DNA of 64,000 bases. It comes from Zea mays (lineage: Eukaryota; Streptophyta; Magnoliopsida; Poales; Poaceae). Of this stretch, positions 49,889 through 62,840 are shown in pieces; the first letter of the stretch is position 1, and each line of letters opens with the position of its first letter. A program made the position numbers and the translations under genes. Below the pieces are notes generated by a model. It did no database searches. It was not told the origin of the DNA and saw nothing but the letters and a program-made list of their open reading frames with translations. Where the stretch lies: NCBI RefSeq assembly GCF_902167145.1, contig NC_050098.1:110894207-110958206 (forward strand), written 5' to 3'.

Positions 49889-51161
49889 CTTCTGTCACAC
49901 CCGGTTTTGGGCACAAAACCGAATGCAAAGCATATATGTGCGAGGATCCCTTTTCCACACATATGTTGACGTCACAAGTGTAATATATCAAAGGACAATG
50001 CAATAAAGGCATAAAAGAGAGTATAATAAGTTTATTACATCATCCAGACTTAAGCATCTTAAATAGTATCATAATCAAAGTACAACAGAAATAACATAGG
50101 CAATTTCCCATAGGAAGATGACCGGAGCGTCGCTAGACTTAGTACTCATCAACATCGTCGACAAAGTCTTCGATCAAAATATTATCAAGGAGTGAGCTCA
50201 TTTATGGGAGGCTTAGCAAGTGGGAGGAGTTATGCAAGGTTAACAAGGTAGGCTATGGTTAAGTGGTAAGCATTTTAGTTGGTCAATATATTATTAACAA
50301 CGCCTAACTTACTAATTGTAAGTGTATCACAAAATTCCCAATTAATCATAAGCATATGATTATATCAAAATCACTTAAGTGAAACCACTTAAGCAAACCA
50401 TTTATAAATCATCGGATCACGATTTATTCTCCATCTTTGAGTGTAATTATCATGTAAGGGTCCAGGTTGCTCTTAACCGTGAGCACGACTGACATATCAG
50501 TTTTACACTTTGCAGATGTGGTACAACTTTACCCACAAGCCATGTATCCCATCTAGCCTGGGTGGTACGGACCCATAAACACTACCGAGGTGAATGGCTA
50601 GGGATCCACCATGAGGCTTTCACAAAACACACTTCATACGAAACAACCTGCTAAGGTTTCCAGGTCAGTGTGGAGGCCCTCTGGCGAGGCAGCTTAGCCA
50701 AGTATTAAGCACCACTGCCGACCCCCTCTTGCCCATATTTCAAGAAAGATTACTAAGTACTAAGCGCATTAAGCTAATTACCAAAGCCAGAGCCATGATA
50801 GCACTCGTAGTTGTACTGTTATCCTGGGTGGTCACTCCATGTTCCGTTTAATAAGAAATGATCTTGTTTAACCATCGGGTTAACATCATAATACAAATTT
50901 CATTTTTGGAACAAGAGTATCATTAAAGATTGACACCATAATTATCAAGTTGAGCAGTAGCACAAATTGCTAACCATAGTGTTTATCCCAGGGTAATGCA
51001 GGAATAAGGTTGGTATTTCTAGTAAATCCTATTTTGGCAAATACCATCAAATTATGCAAATATCCAAAAGTAAACATTATTATATGTATTATTTGGGTAT
51101 GAACAGAAATACAGAGGGAGAATCCACTTGCCTTGCTCAAAAGTGTCCTGCGAGTCGTCTT

Positions 51162-52829
51162 GGAGCTGGCGGCCGAAAATAGCTTTGTTGCTGCCCCGAA
51201 ACTTGCAAGGAATATTGTGGCCTCTGTTGTTGACTTCCTCTGTCATCACTCTGGGTGGAGTGGATTGACCTAACATGCCTTGGGTGGATTCTCCCTCCAA
51301 AGCCCCTGGTCATCTCAGAGAACCTGTAGGCTTCCTCCCTTCTTTGACGAAAGTCATTATCAGCGCGAATGTATTCATCCATCTTTTGAAGCCGCTTCTC
51401 CAAAGTCTGTGGAGGCTTTCTAGCAAAATACTAGGCATTAGGTCCTGGACGAAGCCCCTTGATCATGGACTCAATGACAATTTCATTGGGCATTGTAGGC
51501 GCTTGTGCTCTCAGACGCAAGAACCTTCAGACGTATGCCTGGAGATACTCCTCATGATCTTGCGTGCATTGAAATAGAGCCTGAGCTGTGACTGGCTTTG
51601 TCTGAAAGCCCTGGAAACTTGTCACCAACATGTCCTTGAGCTTCTGCCATGAAGTGATAGTTCCTAGCCGAAGAGAAGAATACCACGTTTGAGCCACATT
51701 CTTAACTGCCATGACTAGGGATGGCAGTGGGTCGGGTAAAGTGCGGGTAAGCCATTTACCCGCCCGCCAACATATCCGCGCCTCTAGTGCTTATCCGTGC
51801 CCGCGAGAGCTTGCGGGTAAAATTTTTGACCCGTGCCCGTATCCGCAGAATATCCGCGGATATCGGGCAACCCGTTACCCGCCAGAAAATACCATACGAG
51901 TATGTGGTCATGTTCATTTCATCAAGAACATCAACAACTTGAGAGACATAATATAATGGCAAGGAACATAGTTCAAACTTCAAAGTCCACAGACATGATC
52001 GATCATCCACAAACATAAGTCTCAAACTCTTACGATATTAATTATTACAACACAATGTTTTAGGATGAAATGAACACATGGGCGATATTTTGATGGGCTA
52101 GTAAATTAAGCGGGTAACGGGTAATACCCGCAGGTGAAATTTTATATCCGTCCATTACCCGCGGGTGAGAAATGTTACCCGTATCCTTACCCGTGGGCGA
52201 GATTTCTTACCCGTATCCATGCCCATCGGGTATGAAACCCGCGGATATCCGTGCCCGCGGGCAGAATTGCCATCCCTAGCCATGACGAAGGACTTGGCCA
52301 TGACAGCTGCATTGCCCCCGTATGAAGATATGGTTGCTTCATAACTCATCAAAAACTGCTTCGGGTCTGAATGACCATCATACATTGGAAGCTGAGGTGG
52401 CTTGTATGATGGGGGCCACGGGATAGCCTGCAGTTTTGCTGCCAAGGGAGAAGCATCATCAAAAGTAAAGGTATCATGATTAAAATCATCATACCATCCA
52501 TTGTTGTTGAACAAGCCCTCTTGATGAAGCTCCATGTGTTGGGGCCTTCGGTCTTGCTCGTCTTGAGCAAGGTGACGTACTTCTTCAGTGGCTTCGTCAA
52601 TCTGCCTTTGAAGGCCGGCTAGTCAGGCCATCTTCTCCTTCTTCTTTTGCACTTGCTGATGAAGCATCTCCATATTTCTGATTTCTTGGTCCAACTCGTC
52701 CTCCTGGGGTGTTGGACTAGTGGCGTTCCTCTTCTGGCTTCGGGCCTCTCGAAGAGAAAGGGTCTCTTGATTTGGGTCCAGTGGCTGCAGAGCGACAGCC
52801 CCTAGCGCTGAAACTTTCTTCGGTGGCAT
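51162..52829 (-). pseudogene. gag of element F, interrupted by a hAT element
   Basis: Begins MPPKKVSALGAVA at 52829. The N-terminal coiled coil and the core (PMYDGHSDPKQFLMSYEATI) run to about 52287, where the 563-bp hAT element splits the codons for MAVKNVAQ. The rest continues from 51715 down to the deletion junction, losing the zinc knuckle. A stop lies just after MARLA-type sequence near 52623. Confidence 0.85.
51716..52278. mobile_element. Non-autonomous hAT transposon (563 bp) in gag of F
   Basis: Ends TAGGGATGGCA and TGCCATCCCTA are inverted repeats, and the 8-bp target duplication GCCATGAC is perfect on both sides (51708-51715 and 52279-52286); removing the element and one copy restores the gag frame seen in A. 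The subterminal regions are packed with GGGTAA/TTACCCG and CCCGCGGG words in both orientations, the likely transposase binding sites. No transposase is encoded. Confidence 0.95.
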
Positions 52830-54664
52830 GACGAAGGTCAATGCTTGCCGAAGGTGGTCGAAAAGAGTTCACCAGAGGTGGGCGCCAATGTTGGGGACTT
52901 GTTCTCAAATGCTATGAGTTAAGAACAAGGCAACACAAAAAATGTTAAACGTTAACGCCCTTCGTCCTTCGGGACATTATTTCCCTTAGGATATAATGAT
53001 CTTCAGACGAAGGTCATGAAGGTCATACCTTCATGATTGCAATATGCGATAATGAAAGGAGAATTATATAAAATGTAAGAGATAACACGAATAATTATAT
53101 AATATTATCAGCTTATTTCTATTTTATTATCATGGACAAAATAGAAATGATATCAAATTACAAGTGTACCTTCGGCTTGATGGAAGGTAAAAGTACAAGT
53201 GTGACGCACCAGCAAATACAAGTCAGTGTGAACAGTACTGGAGCACTGTTCATCTATTTATAGGCACGGGACGCAGCCCATGTAAAATTACACCCATGCC
53301 CTTTACATTCGCTAATGACTCTATAGTGATCCATCGAGGTCTAAATAGCCTTTTCCTTTTTAAGTCAGTTCCCTTTTCTGCTATCATGCCGAAGCTCCCT
53401 TGCGCATAGCTTCGACTCTGCGTCAACCTTCGTATTCTTTGTGCTTCTCACACTGTGGTTCTGATCCGAGTCCGAAGGTACCTGTTCATGTATTATACTC
53501 CAGAAACATTGTTAAATCATGTTTTTGAGGACCTTCGGAAGACGAAGGCCCCCAACAGTTCACATACACATGAATTCCAAATCACAATATTCCCAAATTA
53601 CAACAAATAATTACAAAAATTCATGAACTAATTCAAAATAAGTTTTCGAAGATATTAATAAAAAATTTGGGTTGTCTTCAACCTCTAGTTCTCGCGTTCG
53701 AGCAGGGAACGGTCGATGGTGGGGCACGACGCGGATGGGCGGACGGTCCGGCGGGGCTGAGCACGGCGCGGCTGGCGAGGATGCGGTAGGGGAGGGCGCG
53801 GACGGTCCGGCGGTGGCTCCGGCGAGCACCGATCGGCACGCGTGAGCGAGGGAGAGAGAGAAGAAGGTGCGGGTGAGGAAGAAGGCGAGCTCAGCGACAA
53901 GGGAGGCCGAATGTAGGGGCCTCGGGTCAGGTTTTATAGGGAGAGGGAGGGTGCCGGGGGAAGAGGGAGAGCCGGTGGCCGCCATTAATGGCGCCGTCCA
54001 TTTCTCAGAGTGAATGGGGGAGAGAGTGGGGAAGGGGAAGGGAAGGGGCGGCCATTTCCGGTCCAGGGGAGAGGAAAGGCCCGCCCGTCAGTGAAAGGGA
54101 TGAGGGGCGCGGCGGTTGTGCCGACGGCTGCCCTAGTGGGCCTCGGCTGGGCCGAATTCGGCGTGGTGGAGAGCTGTGGTTTTTAACTATATGAATAAAT
54201 ATATGTGTATATATATATTTATATGTTCATAAAATTGTAAAAGTTCCAGAAATAAATAAACCTTTGAAAGAAATTAACAAACAAAAGCCATGCTTCCAAA
54301 AATAAATGCATCAAACAATTGAGTGAAAATTTTGTATACTCCAAAAGTTAATTAGTTGTTTGTGAACATTTTCCTAACTCTTGCAGATAATTTTCCTTCT
54401 CTAATGGATTTATCAAATAAAATCAAATTGTTTTTAATTGATGGATTTAAGGTGTTACACATGTACACAAAGAACATACTACTAGGAGCTTAGTCACATT
54501 TTAGCAGTTTTACAAGTGAAGCTCAAAATGCTACATGAGATGCAGATATAATACAAAAGTAAAAAAAATAAAAGTCTAAAATTTACATGAAAAGCAGAAG
54601 AAAAGAAGAAAAGACCAAAAGGGAGCCCTCAAATCAAAAAAGGGAAGCAAACATCTAGTTCCTC

Positions 54665-56106
54665 TCACAAATGTGCAAAAGTAGATTGATCAATGGGTTT
54701 GGTCAAAATGTCAACAAGCTGGCGATGAGTAGTAACGTGGAGTAAATCGATGTCCCCTTTCTCATAATGATCTTGAAGAAAGTGGAAGAGAACATCAATG
54801 TGCTTGGTCTTCTAATGCAGCACATGATTTTTGGCAACACTTAAAACACTCGTGCTATTGCAAAGCAGAGGCACAATGATGAAAATCCAAGCCAAAATCC
54901 TACAAAGTGGCCATCATCCAAAGCAATTGTGAGCAACAACTAGCGATAGCAACATATTCAAGCTTGGTGGTAGACTGTGCAACGCTAGACTATTTGCGAG
55001 AGACCATGAAACCAACGAAGTCCTCAAAAACTGAAAAGACCTAGAAGTAGATCTGCGATCCAAACAACAACCCGCAAAATCAGCATCATAGTAACAACAC
55101 AAATAAAGAACAGAGGAAGAAGAATACCATAAACCAAACTTAGGAGTGAACCACAAGTACCTCATGGTCTATTTCATAGCTTGTCTGTGAGATGTGTGTG
55201 GGGAAGCCTAGAAACGAGCGCACATACATACTGTGAAGTGTATATCCGACCTCGTCGCAGTCAAGTATAGGAGATAGCCAATCATGCTCCTATACCCCTT
55301 TTGGTCCACGGGCTCACCGTCCTCATCGTCATCAAGTGCCGTCGTCATGGACATGGGCATCGAAAGTGGCTTGGCCTCACCCATGTCGAACTTCTTACGG
55401 ATGTCTTTTGTATACATGCCTTGATGCACAAAGATCCCGTCTTGGGTCCGCTTGACTTGCAGCCCAAGAAAGAAGTTCAGCTCACCCATCATGCTCATCT
55501 CAAACTCCGTGCTCATAAGATCTGAAAATTTGGACACAAGAGCATGAGAAGAACCACCAAAGATGATATCATCCACATAAATCTAGAATAAAATGGTGTC
55601 ACTACCATGCTTGAGGAGAAAAAGAGTTTTATCCACAAATCCCATTTTAAAACCCTTTGCAAGAAAAAAAAGATTTCAAACGCTCATACCAGGCTCTAGG
55701 GGCTTGTTTCAAACCATACAAAGCTTTTTGGAGTTAAAAAATGTGGTTTGGAAACTGGAACTCTCAAAACTAGGGGGCTGCCTCACATAGACCTCTTCTT
55801 CTATCTACCCATTCAAAAACACACTTTTGATATCCATTTGAAAAAGCTTAAAACCCTTTGAAGCAGCAAAGTCTAAAAGGATCCTAATGGCCTCTAAACG
55901 GGCAACAGGGGCAAATGTCTCCTCATAATCAGTACCCTCTTTTTGGCAAAACCCTTAGGCAACCAGCCTCGCCTTGTTTCTCACTACCAAGCCATACTCA
56001 CTTTGTTTGTTTTCTAAAACCCATTTGGTACCGATGGGATGGTAGTTAGAAGGAGGTGGCACAAAAACCAAATCCTAATTTCTCTCAAAATTTTCAAGCT
56101 CCTCAT
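54665..56106 (-). pseudogene. pol of Sirevirus D: reverse transcriptase and RNase H
   Basis: RT comes first on the minus strand, from the insertion point of E at 56106; its catalytic YVDDIIFG is intact at about 55556-55579, followed by GELNFFLGLQVKRTQDGIF. RNase H follows (CCYYDADFAGCCLDRRSTS near 55080; then TKHIDVLFHFLQDH and VDILTKPID), ending at the stop 54665-54667. Multiple stops and frameshifts occur, chiefly in 55580-56000 and near 55165. Order RT-RNase H at the 3' end of pol is that of copia elements. Confidence 0.88.
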
Positions 56107-59100
56107 TGTAACACCCGGTTTTAAGGAACAAAGCCGGGTGCATCTCATACATGCGCCAAGAAGACAACACATATAATAACAGAGTGTATAGAGATAAATG
56201 TCACAAAACATCAGAGTATTCATTACATAGCGGAAGACTTATTACAAAGTAAAAGAATAAATATAAAACGAACTAAGGATCGTTGGCGCCAATGTCAACT
56301 GAGAAACGCCACCTAGATCAGATCAAACTCCTCGCCTTGAGGCTCCTCCTGAACCACCTGCTCTTCTCCTGTGGGGGGGGGGTGTGAGACAGCAAGAGTG
56401 AGCTCACATACGTTCATAGCTCAACAAGTCGTGGGGAATAATGTGGCATGAACTCACCAAAGGTGGGAGTTCATGAAGTGTAAGGCTGATCAATGGAATA
56501 AAGGCTGAAGCTGAGCATTGCTTTTATAAGTTGGTCAAAATTTTATTAGCAATTACTAAGTGTAAGTAAATACCAAACCTTAATAATAATAAAGAAAAGT
56601 AATAGTAAAATAATCCCAAATGCGATGCAAATGTCAAATTAAATTTAAGTTCCATAAATTAATCATGTGAGGGTCCGAGCCGCTCATGACCGTGAGCACG
56701 GCTAGTATACTAGTTTTACACTCTGCAGAGGTTGCTCATCTTTACCCACAAGTCATGTTACCCATCTGCCAAGAGATGGCCAATCCCATACACCTCTACC
56801 GAGGAGGCGAGGCAGGGTAACACTACGAGGCCTTTACAAAGTTCCACTAGCTTCAGAAATCCCGCTATAGTTTATAGGAAGCTCCAGTGCAGGGTTCTTG
56901 CTTGACCGCCATCGCAGCAAAATCAACCCAAGGACCTCCCTACACTGACCACTCCCCTACTGCCCTTGCCCCTTTCGGGTAAGGAAGACCTCCACTAGCT
57001 TTCCTAGTTAATCAGCCAAGGGCGTCCCATTAAACCCTTGTGGTAGCACTGTTTTCCCGGGTGGTCGCTCCATGTTCCCATTAATTTAATGATCTTAACA
57101 TGAACAGTAATAATAACAAGATAATAACAGAATACTCATGAATAGTGTATCTCCATACCCAATCCACATAAAGCAATAGCAGGTACTACCCAAAAATATT
57201 TTAGGGGTGAACAAGGTATAGAGGTAATCAAAACTGGGGTAACATAAAGGATCCCATCAAAATTAACCTATGCAGATCATTAAAATTAATAAGAACATGG
57301 CTGGGAAAGTAAGTGATCAAGGGCACAACTTGCCTGGCACTTGAGAATCCAGGTACCAACTTGCCTTTCAGATGACACGTGTCCTCGCGCTAGTCGTAGC
57401 AATACAAGCAAACATGATATAGATAAAATTAACATCACACCAAACATAAGTACAAAACGAATAATACTGATCTACGCGTCGCTACGAGATCGTGGGTTCG
57501 AGAATTACTACGATCAGAGTTACGGTTAAAAGATATGGTTTTTCGGAGGACCTACTCGATTGAACAATTAGTTACAGATCTTTATGTTGATTTTATGAAT
57601 CATGTGATAAAGATATTACATAAATAACTCTAATCTATATTATATTTGAGTAGAGACATATTTTAGTTAGATCATAATCATAGACAAACCACCTTCGATT
57701 AAGGAGATTAGTCTATTAAACCTAGGTTTAAACAATATCTAATTATACAAGTAAGTAATATGGCACAAATAATAATATTACTGTGTAGTTAATATTATTA
57801 TGAAGCTAATGCAATTTGAACGGGTTAATTTGGAGTTGAAACAAAGGAGTTATGGATTTACTAAGCTTTTGAATTAAGTTTTGTACTAAAATTCGATTTT
57901 CGGATTAAATTTAGAATTACTTCCTGCTGTTGGACTGCGGCTACTAATATCACCAAGATCAGGGGCTAAACATAAAGCTTACGCAGACTCAGAACTCCCC
58001 CGCTAGGACTGCGGGTTGGTTTTGGAAAAGTGGAGGGTCTCTTGTGCTATTCTGCCATGGCAAAGAGGTACGGAGAGATTCTGGCCGCACGATCTGATAT
58101 CGATGGCCAAGATTAGATTTCCCCATCCCGAACCGGTATGAAGTAGCGACCACCAGATTAGGAATCAACGGACCGATTTTAATGAATTGGACTTCCACCG
58201 AGATCGCTCGATCGCATCAAACGGCTGGAACGACTTCATCGCTCCCGTAGACCCCAACCTAATCCAAACCGATGGATCGGATGAGGCTATGTGAGAGAGA
58301 AACACACACATCTATCACTGACCGTTGATTTAAAGATCAATGGAAGGCGCGCCGTCAGTCATCTTCTACCCAGGCCGGCACCCATCCTTCGTCTACCTTC
58401 CGCCCATGGCGAGCGGTAGCGCCGCGGCGCCCGCCTGCTCCAAGGAGCAATACACAGCAGCCTATCCCCCTAGATTGAGCCACACCAGTTGCTATTGAGC
58501 ATAAGAACAGAGCGAGTAGGAGATGGGATCCCATACCGGCTTCGGCGCGCAGCAGGGGAACTTCACGGCTGGAGCGTGCACCCGCCGAGGTCGAGCACCG
58601 AGTACGCCGCCAGGGAGGAGCGGAACCGCGCGTCAGCTGGAGCAGCCTGAACGCCGTATGACTCCAATACACAAGCGCCCTGGCTAGTTGGTAGAACTTG
58701 TCCTGACGCTGTTTCCCCCCAGGTTCCCGGTGGCGTTTCACCGCAACACTGACGGCGGCAGCAGCCCGATATTGCCTCACGACACTCACCATCACTGGTC
58801 CAGCCCCCTGGTGATTCAAAACGAGGAGACCTCGAGGTTGTGATAGTAGATATACCCTACATGGAGGGGTGCAGACGACGAAATCTCCCGGAGAAATAGG
58901 CGTGAGCCGTTGAGCTCGGCCGCCGCAGTTTCTGTTGGGAGCCCGCCGAGATTGCAGGAATAGCCGACGTGTGGGACCCACGAGTCGGTGGCGGCTGGAT
59001 CATGGCGTCCACGGAAAAGTGCCAGGACCCAGGAAGCGCTAATTCCGGAAGGATCCCAACGATTTCGCGAAGGCCGTTCAACGCACGACCCAGCCGTGAT

Positions 59101-59712
59101 CACTCCGTGGGAAGGAGATGAAGCTGTGCTTCAGGGCTCACCTGTAAGTGAGTATGCAGGCAACCAGAGTGCGCAACAAAAAGGGCCCACAGGTCAGCGA
59201 CGTTCTAGGGTCTGGGCTGTGCAGGCTCAGGAGAAGAATGGGCCGAAAACAGTTATTCCAGCCCAACAGGCTTTTCTTTTCCTTTTCTGATTTCTTTTTC
59301 CTAATTCAATTTCCACTTCAAATTTAAATTCCCATCTTGTGTCGAGTTTGCCCCTAAATCAAAGGTGCAATTTGAACATACCCAAAATGAGATGCATTTG
59401 TGTATTTATAAATTTTATTTTGGTTTTGTATAATATTCTTTTCTTTCCTTCTACATTTTCAACCCAAATCTAAATTTAGGTTTTACTTCAAATCCTCTTC
59501 TCATTATTATTATATTTTAATTCATATTATTGTTATTCTAATTAAGTGCACAAACAACCAAAACTCATCATGATGCGCAATTTAATGGCATGTCCTTTAT
59601 TAAGCATTTTTATGAGGTGTTCACATGAAATAATAAATAGGGACAACACACACATATATATAAAGTAATATAATTTCTCCTTTTAGACTTTTCTTATCAA
59701 GTGGGTATTACA
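56107..59712 (-). repeat. 3' LTR of chromovirus E (3.6 kb)
   Basis: Begins TGTAACACCCGG and ends TATTACA. A purine run AAGGGGGGTAGGATT (59713-59727, minus strand) adjoins it as polypurine tract. 58340-59250 is a GC-rich core resembling in position those of C and the solo LTR. A 208-codon minus frame at 58355-58981 in this core has no recognisable domain. A run of nine to eleven G lies near 56371-56382. Confidence 0.9.
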
Positions 59713-59759
59713 AATCCTACCCCCCTTAAAAAGAATCTCGTCCTCGAGATTTAGGAAGG

Positions 59760-61174
59760 ACTAGGGAAAAGATGGGAAAATCTATACGAAGCTCCTTTTC
59801 TCTTCCCATGATGCTTCATCTTCGCTATGGTGACTCCATTGCACTTTGCACATTTTTATCACTTTATTCTTGTAACTCGAGTCAAAGTATCAATAATCTT
59901 AATAGGATATTCCGTATAAGCCAAATCACCCTGAACACTGAGCTCTTCCATTGGTAACTGTTTCTCAGGGACACGGAGACACTTCTTAAGTTGTGACGCA
60001 TGAAACACATTATGCACATCAGATAGATTAACAGGTAGCTCGAGTTGATAGGCCATCTCTCCAATTCGCCTAAAAAAACTATGAATGGTCCAATAAAGTG
60101 AGGGAACAATTTGTTCTTGACTTTGAATCTCCTCATTCCACGAAGTGGTGAAACCTTGAGGTACACATGATCACCTTCCTCAAACTCCAGTGGTCTTCTT
60201 TTATTATCAGCGTAGCTCTTTTGCCTGGTCTGAGCTACCCTCAAGTTCTTCCTGATTATATAGACTTGTTCTTCTGCCACTTGAACAAGTTCAGGTCCAA
60301 AGAATTATCTTCCTCTAGTCTTATCCCAATATAGAGGAGTCCTGCACTTCCTGCCATATAGAGCCTCGAACGGTGACATCTTCAGACTGGCCTAAGAACT
60401 CAGCATAAGGTAGACTCTTGTTCCAACTACTACCATGCTGAAGGGCACAAGCTCTCGACATGTCTTCCAATACTTGATTAGTCCTTTCAGTCTGTCCATC
60501 AGTCTAAGGATGGTAGGCCGAACTAAAATTCAAATTCATATCCATATTCTCATGAACACTTTTCCAAAATCTAGAGGTAAACTATAATCCTCTATCTGAA
60601 ACGATCTTCTTCGATACACCGTGTAGTGACATAATCCAGGCCATATATAACTCAGCCAATTGAGATCACTTATAAGTAGTCTTGACCGGAATGAAATGAG
60701 CCACTTTGGTCAGTCTATTCATAATAACCCATATAGAATCATATCCTTTTGAGGCAATCCAGTAATGAAGTCCATATCAATCTCTTCCCACTTTCACTCG
60801 GGTATCTTTAGTGGATACAATAGTTCAGCTGGTCTCTCGTGTTTAGCCTTAACTCTTTGACACACATCGCACATAGCCACATGTGCAGCCACATCTCTTT
60901 CCAATCCATACCACTAGTATTTCTGCTTCGAATCCTGATACATCTCGGTACTCCCAGGATGGATAGAATAAACTGAATCATGTGCCTCCTTCAATATGGT
61001 TTCCCGAAGACTATCAATATCGGGAACACAGATCCGATTCTTGAACCATATCGTGCCTTGCTCATCCTCTGTGAATTCCGGGCCTCTACCTTCTGTTATC
61101 AGATCCTTGATCTCCTGGATTTTAGCATCACCAACCTGACCTTTACGAATTTCTTGCTCCAAGGTAGGTTCCAA
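59760..61174 (-). pseudogene. Integrase and chromodomain of chromovirus E
   Basis: Chromodomain remnant at 59760-59870 (VQWSHHSEDEASWE). GPY module at 59882-60280 (HVYLKVSPLRGMRRFKVKNK). Integrase core 60300-60870, heavily broken but with the TDGQTER motif readable near 60500 beside a stop. HHCC region 60914-61174 (DSVYSIHPGSTEMYQDSKQK). It is inactive as it stands. Confidence 0.85.
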
Positions 61175-61252
61175 TTCAATAGTAACTCCCTCCGTATGTG
61201 TAACAATTCCCAGGTTGAGTCTCTCAAAATCTTTTGCTAATTCATTAGGTAG

Positions 61253-62840
61253 CTAGACAACGAAAGCGGAGTGAACATGCTCCTTCCGACTCAAGGCATC
61301 TGCAACCAAATTTGCCTTGCCCGGGTGATAGTGAATCTCCAAATCATAATCCTTAATAAGCTCCAACCAACGGTGTTGCCTAAGGTTGAGATCCTTCTGA
61401 GTGAATATATACTTCAAACTCTTATGATCCGTGTATACTTGACACTTGGTCCCCATGATATAATGTCTCCAAATCTTAAGCGCATGCACAACGGCTGCCA
61501 ATTCCAAGTCATGAGTGGGGTAGTTCAGTTCATGTTTCCGTAAGTGACGAGAAGCATAGGCAATCACATGTCCTTCCTGCATGAGCACACATCCTAAGCC
61601 CTTGGCCACATGCATCACAATAAATGTCAAATCCCTTCTGCAGATCTGGCATAATCAATACTGGTGGTGACATCAATCTCTCCTTCAATGGATCAAAGCT
61701 CTCTTGGCATTTCTCATCCCACTTGAATTCTCTTCCTTTCTCCAAAAGCGAGGTCATAGGCTTAGCAATCTTAGAGAACCCTTCAATAAATTTCCGATAA
61801 TATCCTGCAAGCCCCAAGAAACTCCGAATCTCAGTAACTGTAGTGGGTACTCTCCACTCCATTATCTCCTTAACTTTAGCAGGATCCACTGAAATTCCTC
61901 CATCAGAAATAATATGACCAAGAAATGGCACATCGCCAATCCAAAACTCGCACTTGCTAAACTTGGCATAGAGTTGATTATCTCTTAGCTTCTGTAGCAC
62001 CAATTCTCAGGTGTTCCTCATGATCACTTTCACTCTTAGAATAGATAAGAATATCATCGATAAATACTACGACGAATCTGTCCAAATACTCTATAAACAC
62101 CTTATTCATCAAATCCATAAAATAAGCTGGTGCATTAGTTAATCCAAATGACATAACTGTGAACTCATATAATCCATATCGGGTTGAGAAGACGTCTTAG
62201 GAATATTTGATGGTCTAATCTTCATCTGATGGTATCCCGATCGGAGATCAATCTTCGAGAACACCCTTGCACCTCTCATCTGATCAAATAAATCTTCAAT
62301 GCAGGGTAATGGATACTTGTTCTTCACAGTGACGTCGTTAAGGGTCCTATAATCCACGCACATCTCTTGCGATCCATCTTTCTTCTGCACAAATAACACC
62401 GGTGCTCCACAAGGTGAAGAATTCGAACGAATGTACTCAGCCTCTTGTAACCCTGTTAACTGCTTCTTAAGTCCCTTTAGTTCATCTAAGGACATCCTAT
62501 ATGGCTGTTTAGAAATAGGGGCAGTTCTAAGTAAGAGATCAATAACAAACTCAACTTCCCTATCTGGTGGCATCCCTGGTAACTCCTCTGGGAAGACATC
62601 CGAAAAATCTCTAACCACACGGATGTTGACACCAACAAACTTCCCATCTACTAAGAATGCCATTGGTCTGGTGGCGGTAGTTACTGTAATTCCAACTTCA
62701 AATCTTTGTCCTTTGGAACTGGTGAGTTCTACGGTTCCCTTAGCATGGTGTATAAACTGTCTTTGCCTTTCTTAACCATGACATACCAAGGATCACGTCT
62801 ATAGTGCTCTCTTCTAACACTATAGGGGTAGCCCATCTGG
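61253..62840 (-). pseudogene. Protease end, reverse transcriptase and RNase H of chromovirus E
   Basis: On the minus strand: a short protease C-terminal piece ([13 protein letters not shown], about 62740-62790), RT (62663-62139: [30 protein letters not shown]), the catalytic FIDDILIYS near 62045-62070, RT C-terminus (62003-61530: [20 protein letters not shown]) and RNase H (61630-61253: [34 protein letters not shown]). Frame breaks lie near 62200, 62005 and 61580. Gag and most of protease are deleted upstream. Confidence 0.88.

Larger units (their letters stand above)
51158..53557 (-). mobile_element. Zeon-like element F, truncated remnant (5' LTR and most of gag)
   Basis: The 5' LTR (52889-53557) and gag (to about 51162) of a third zeon-like element remain. 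Its 3' half, including antisense gene and 3' LTR, is gone together with about 805 bp of the surrounding LTR. The right flank GTTCA (53558-53562) fits the target site in the intact LTR copy (36041-36045). The left junction shows 4-bp microhomology (TCTT). Confidence 0.9.
22420..54459 (-). mobile_element. Tekay-type chromovirus (Ty3/gypsy) C, interrupted by A, B and F
   Basis: The element is bounded by TGTCACACCC at 22420 and GGTGTTACA ending at 54459, with the 5-bp duplication CATGT on both sides (22415-22419 and 54460-54464). Sense is minus: primer-binding site at 49877-49888, then an extra ORF, gag, pol (RT, RNase H, integrase, chromodomain), a polypurine stretch near 37055-37070, and the 3' LTR ending at 37051. 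It sits in Sirevirus D. With A, B and F removed it would be about 11-12 kb. Every coding region is broken, so it is a dead copy. Confidence 0.93.
49893..54459 (-). repeat. 5' LTR of chromovirus C, with the F remnant and a deletion
   Basis: 49893-51161 and 53558-54459 match the other LTR of C. About 805 bp present in the other LTR (35236-36040) are missing here, replaced by the F remnant. The GC-rich core (53690-54180) and its minus-strand TATAAAA near 53933 are preserved. Overlapping long frames on both strands in the core are not genes. Confidence 0.85.
19571..56106 (-). mobile_element. Sirevirus-type copia retrotransposon D (3' part), host of the nested insertions
   Basis: The sense strand is minus. 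Visible parts are the 3' LTR (about 19571-20777), the long 3' non-coding region with several polypurine tracts (20778-22419 continued at 54460-54664) and the reverse transcriptase/RNase H part of pol (54665-56106). Element C is inserted at 22420 and element E at 56107; the remainder of D lies beyond the window. Repeated AAGGGGGAGA tracts upstream of the 3' LTR are a hallmark of the Sirevirus genus, to which maize Ji and Opie belong. LTR ends are inferred from TG/CA and the tract position. Confidence 0.75.
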
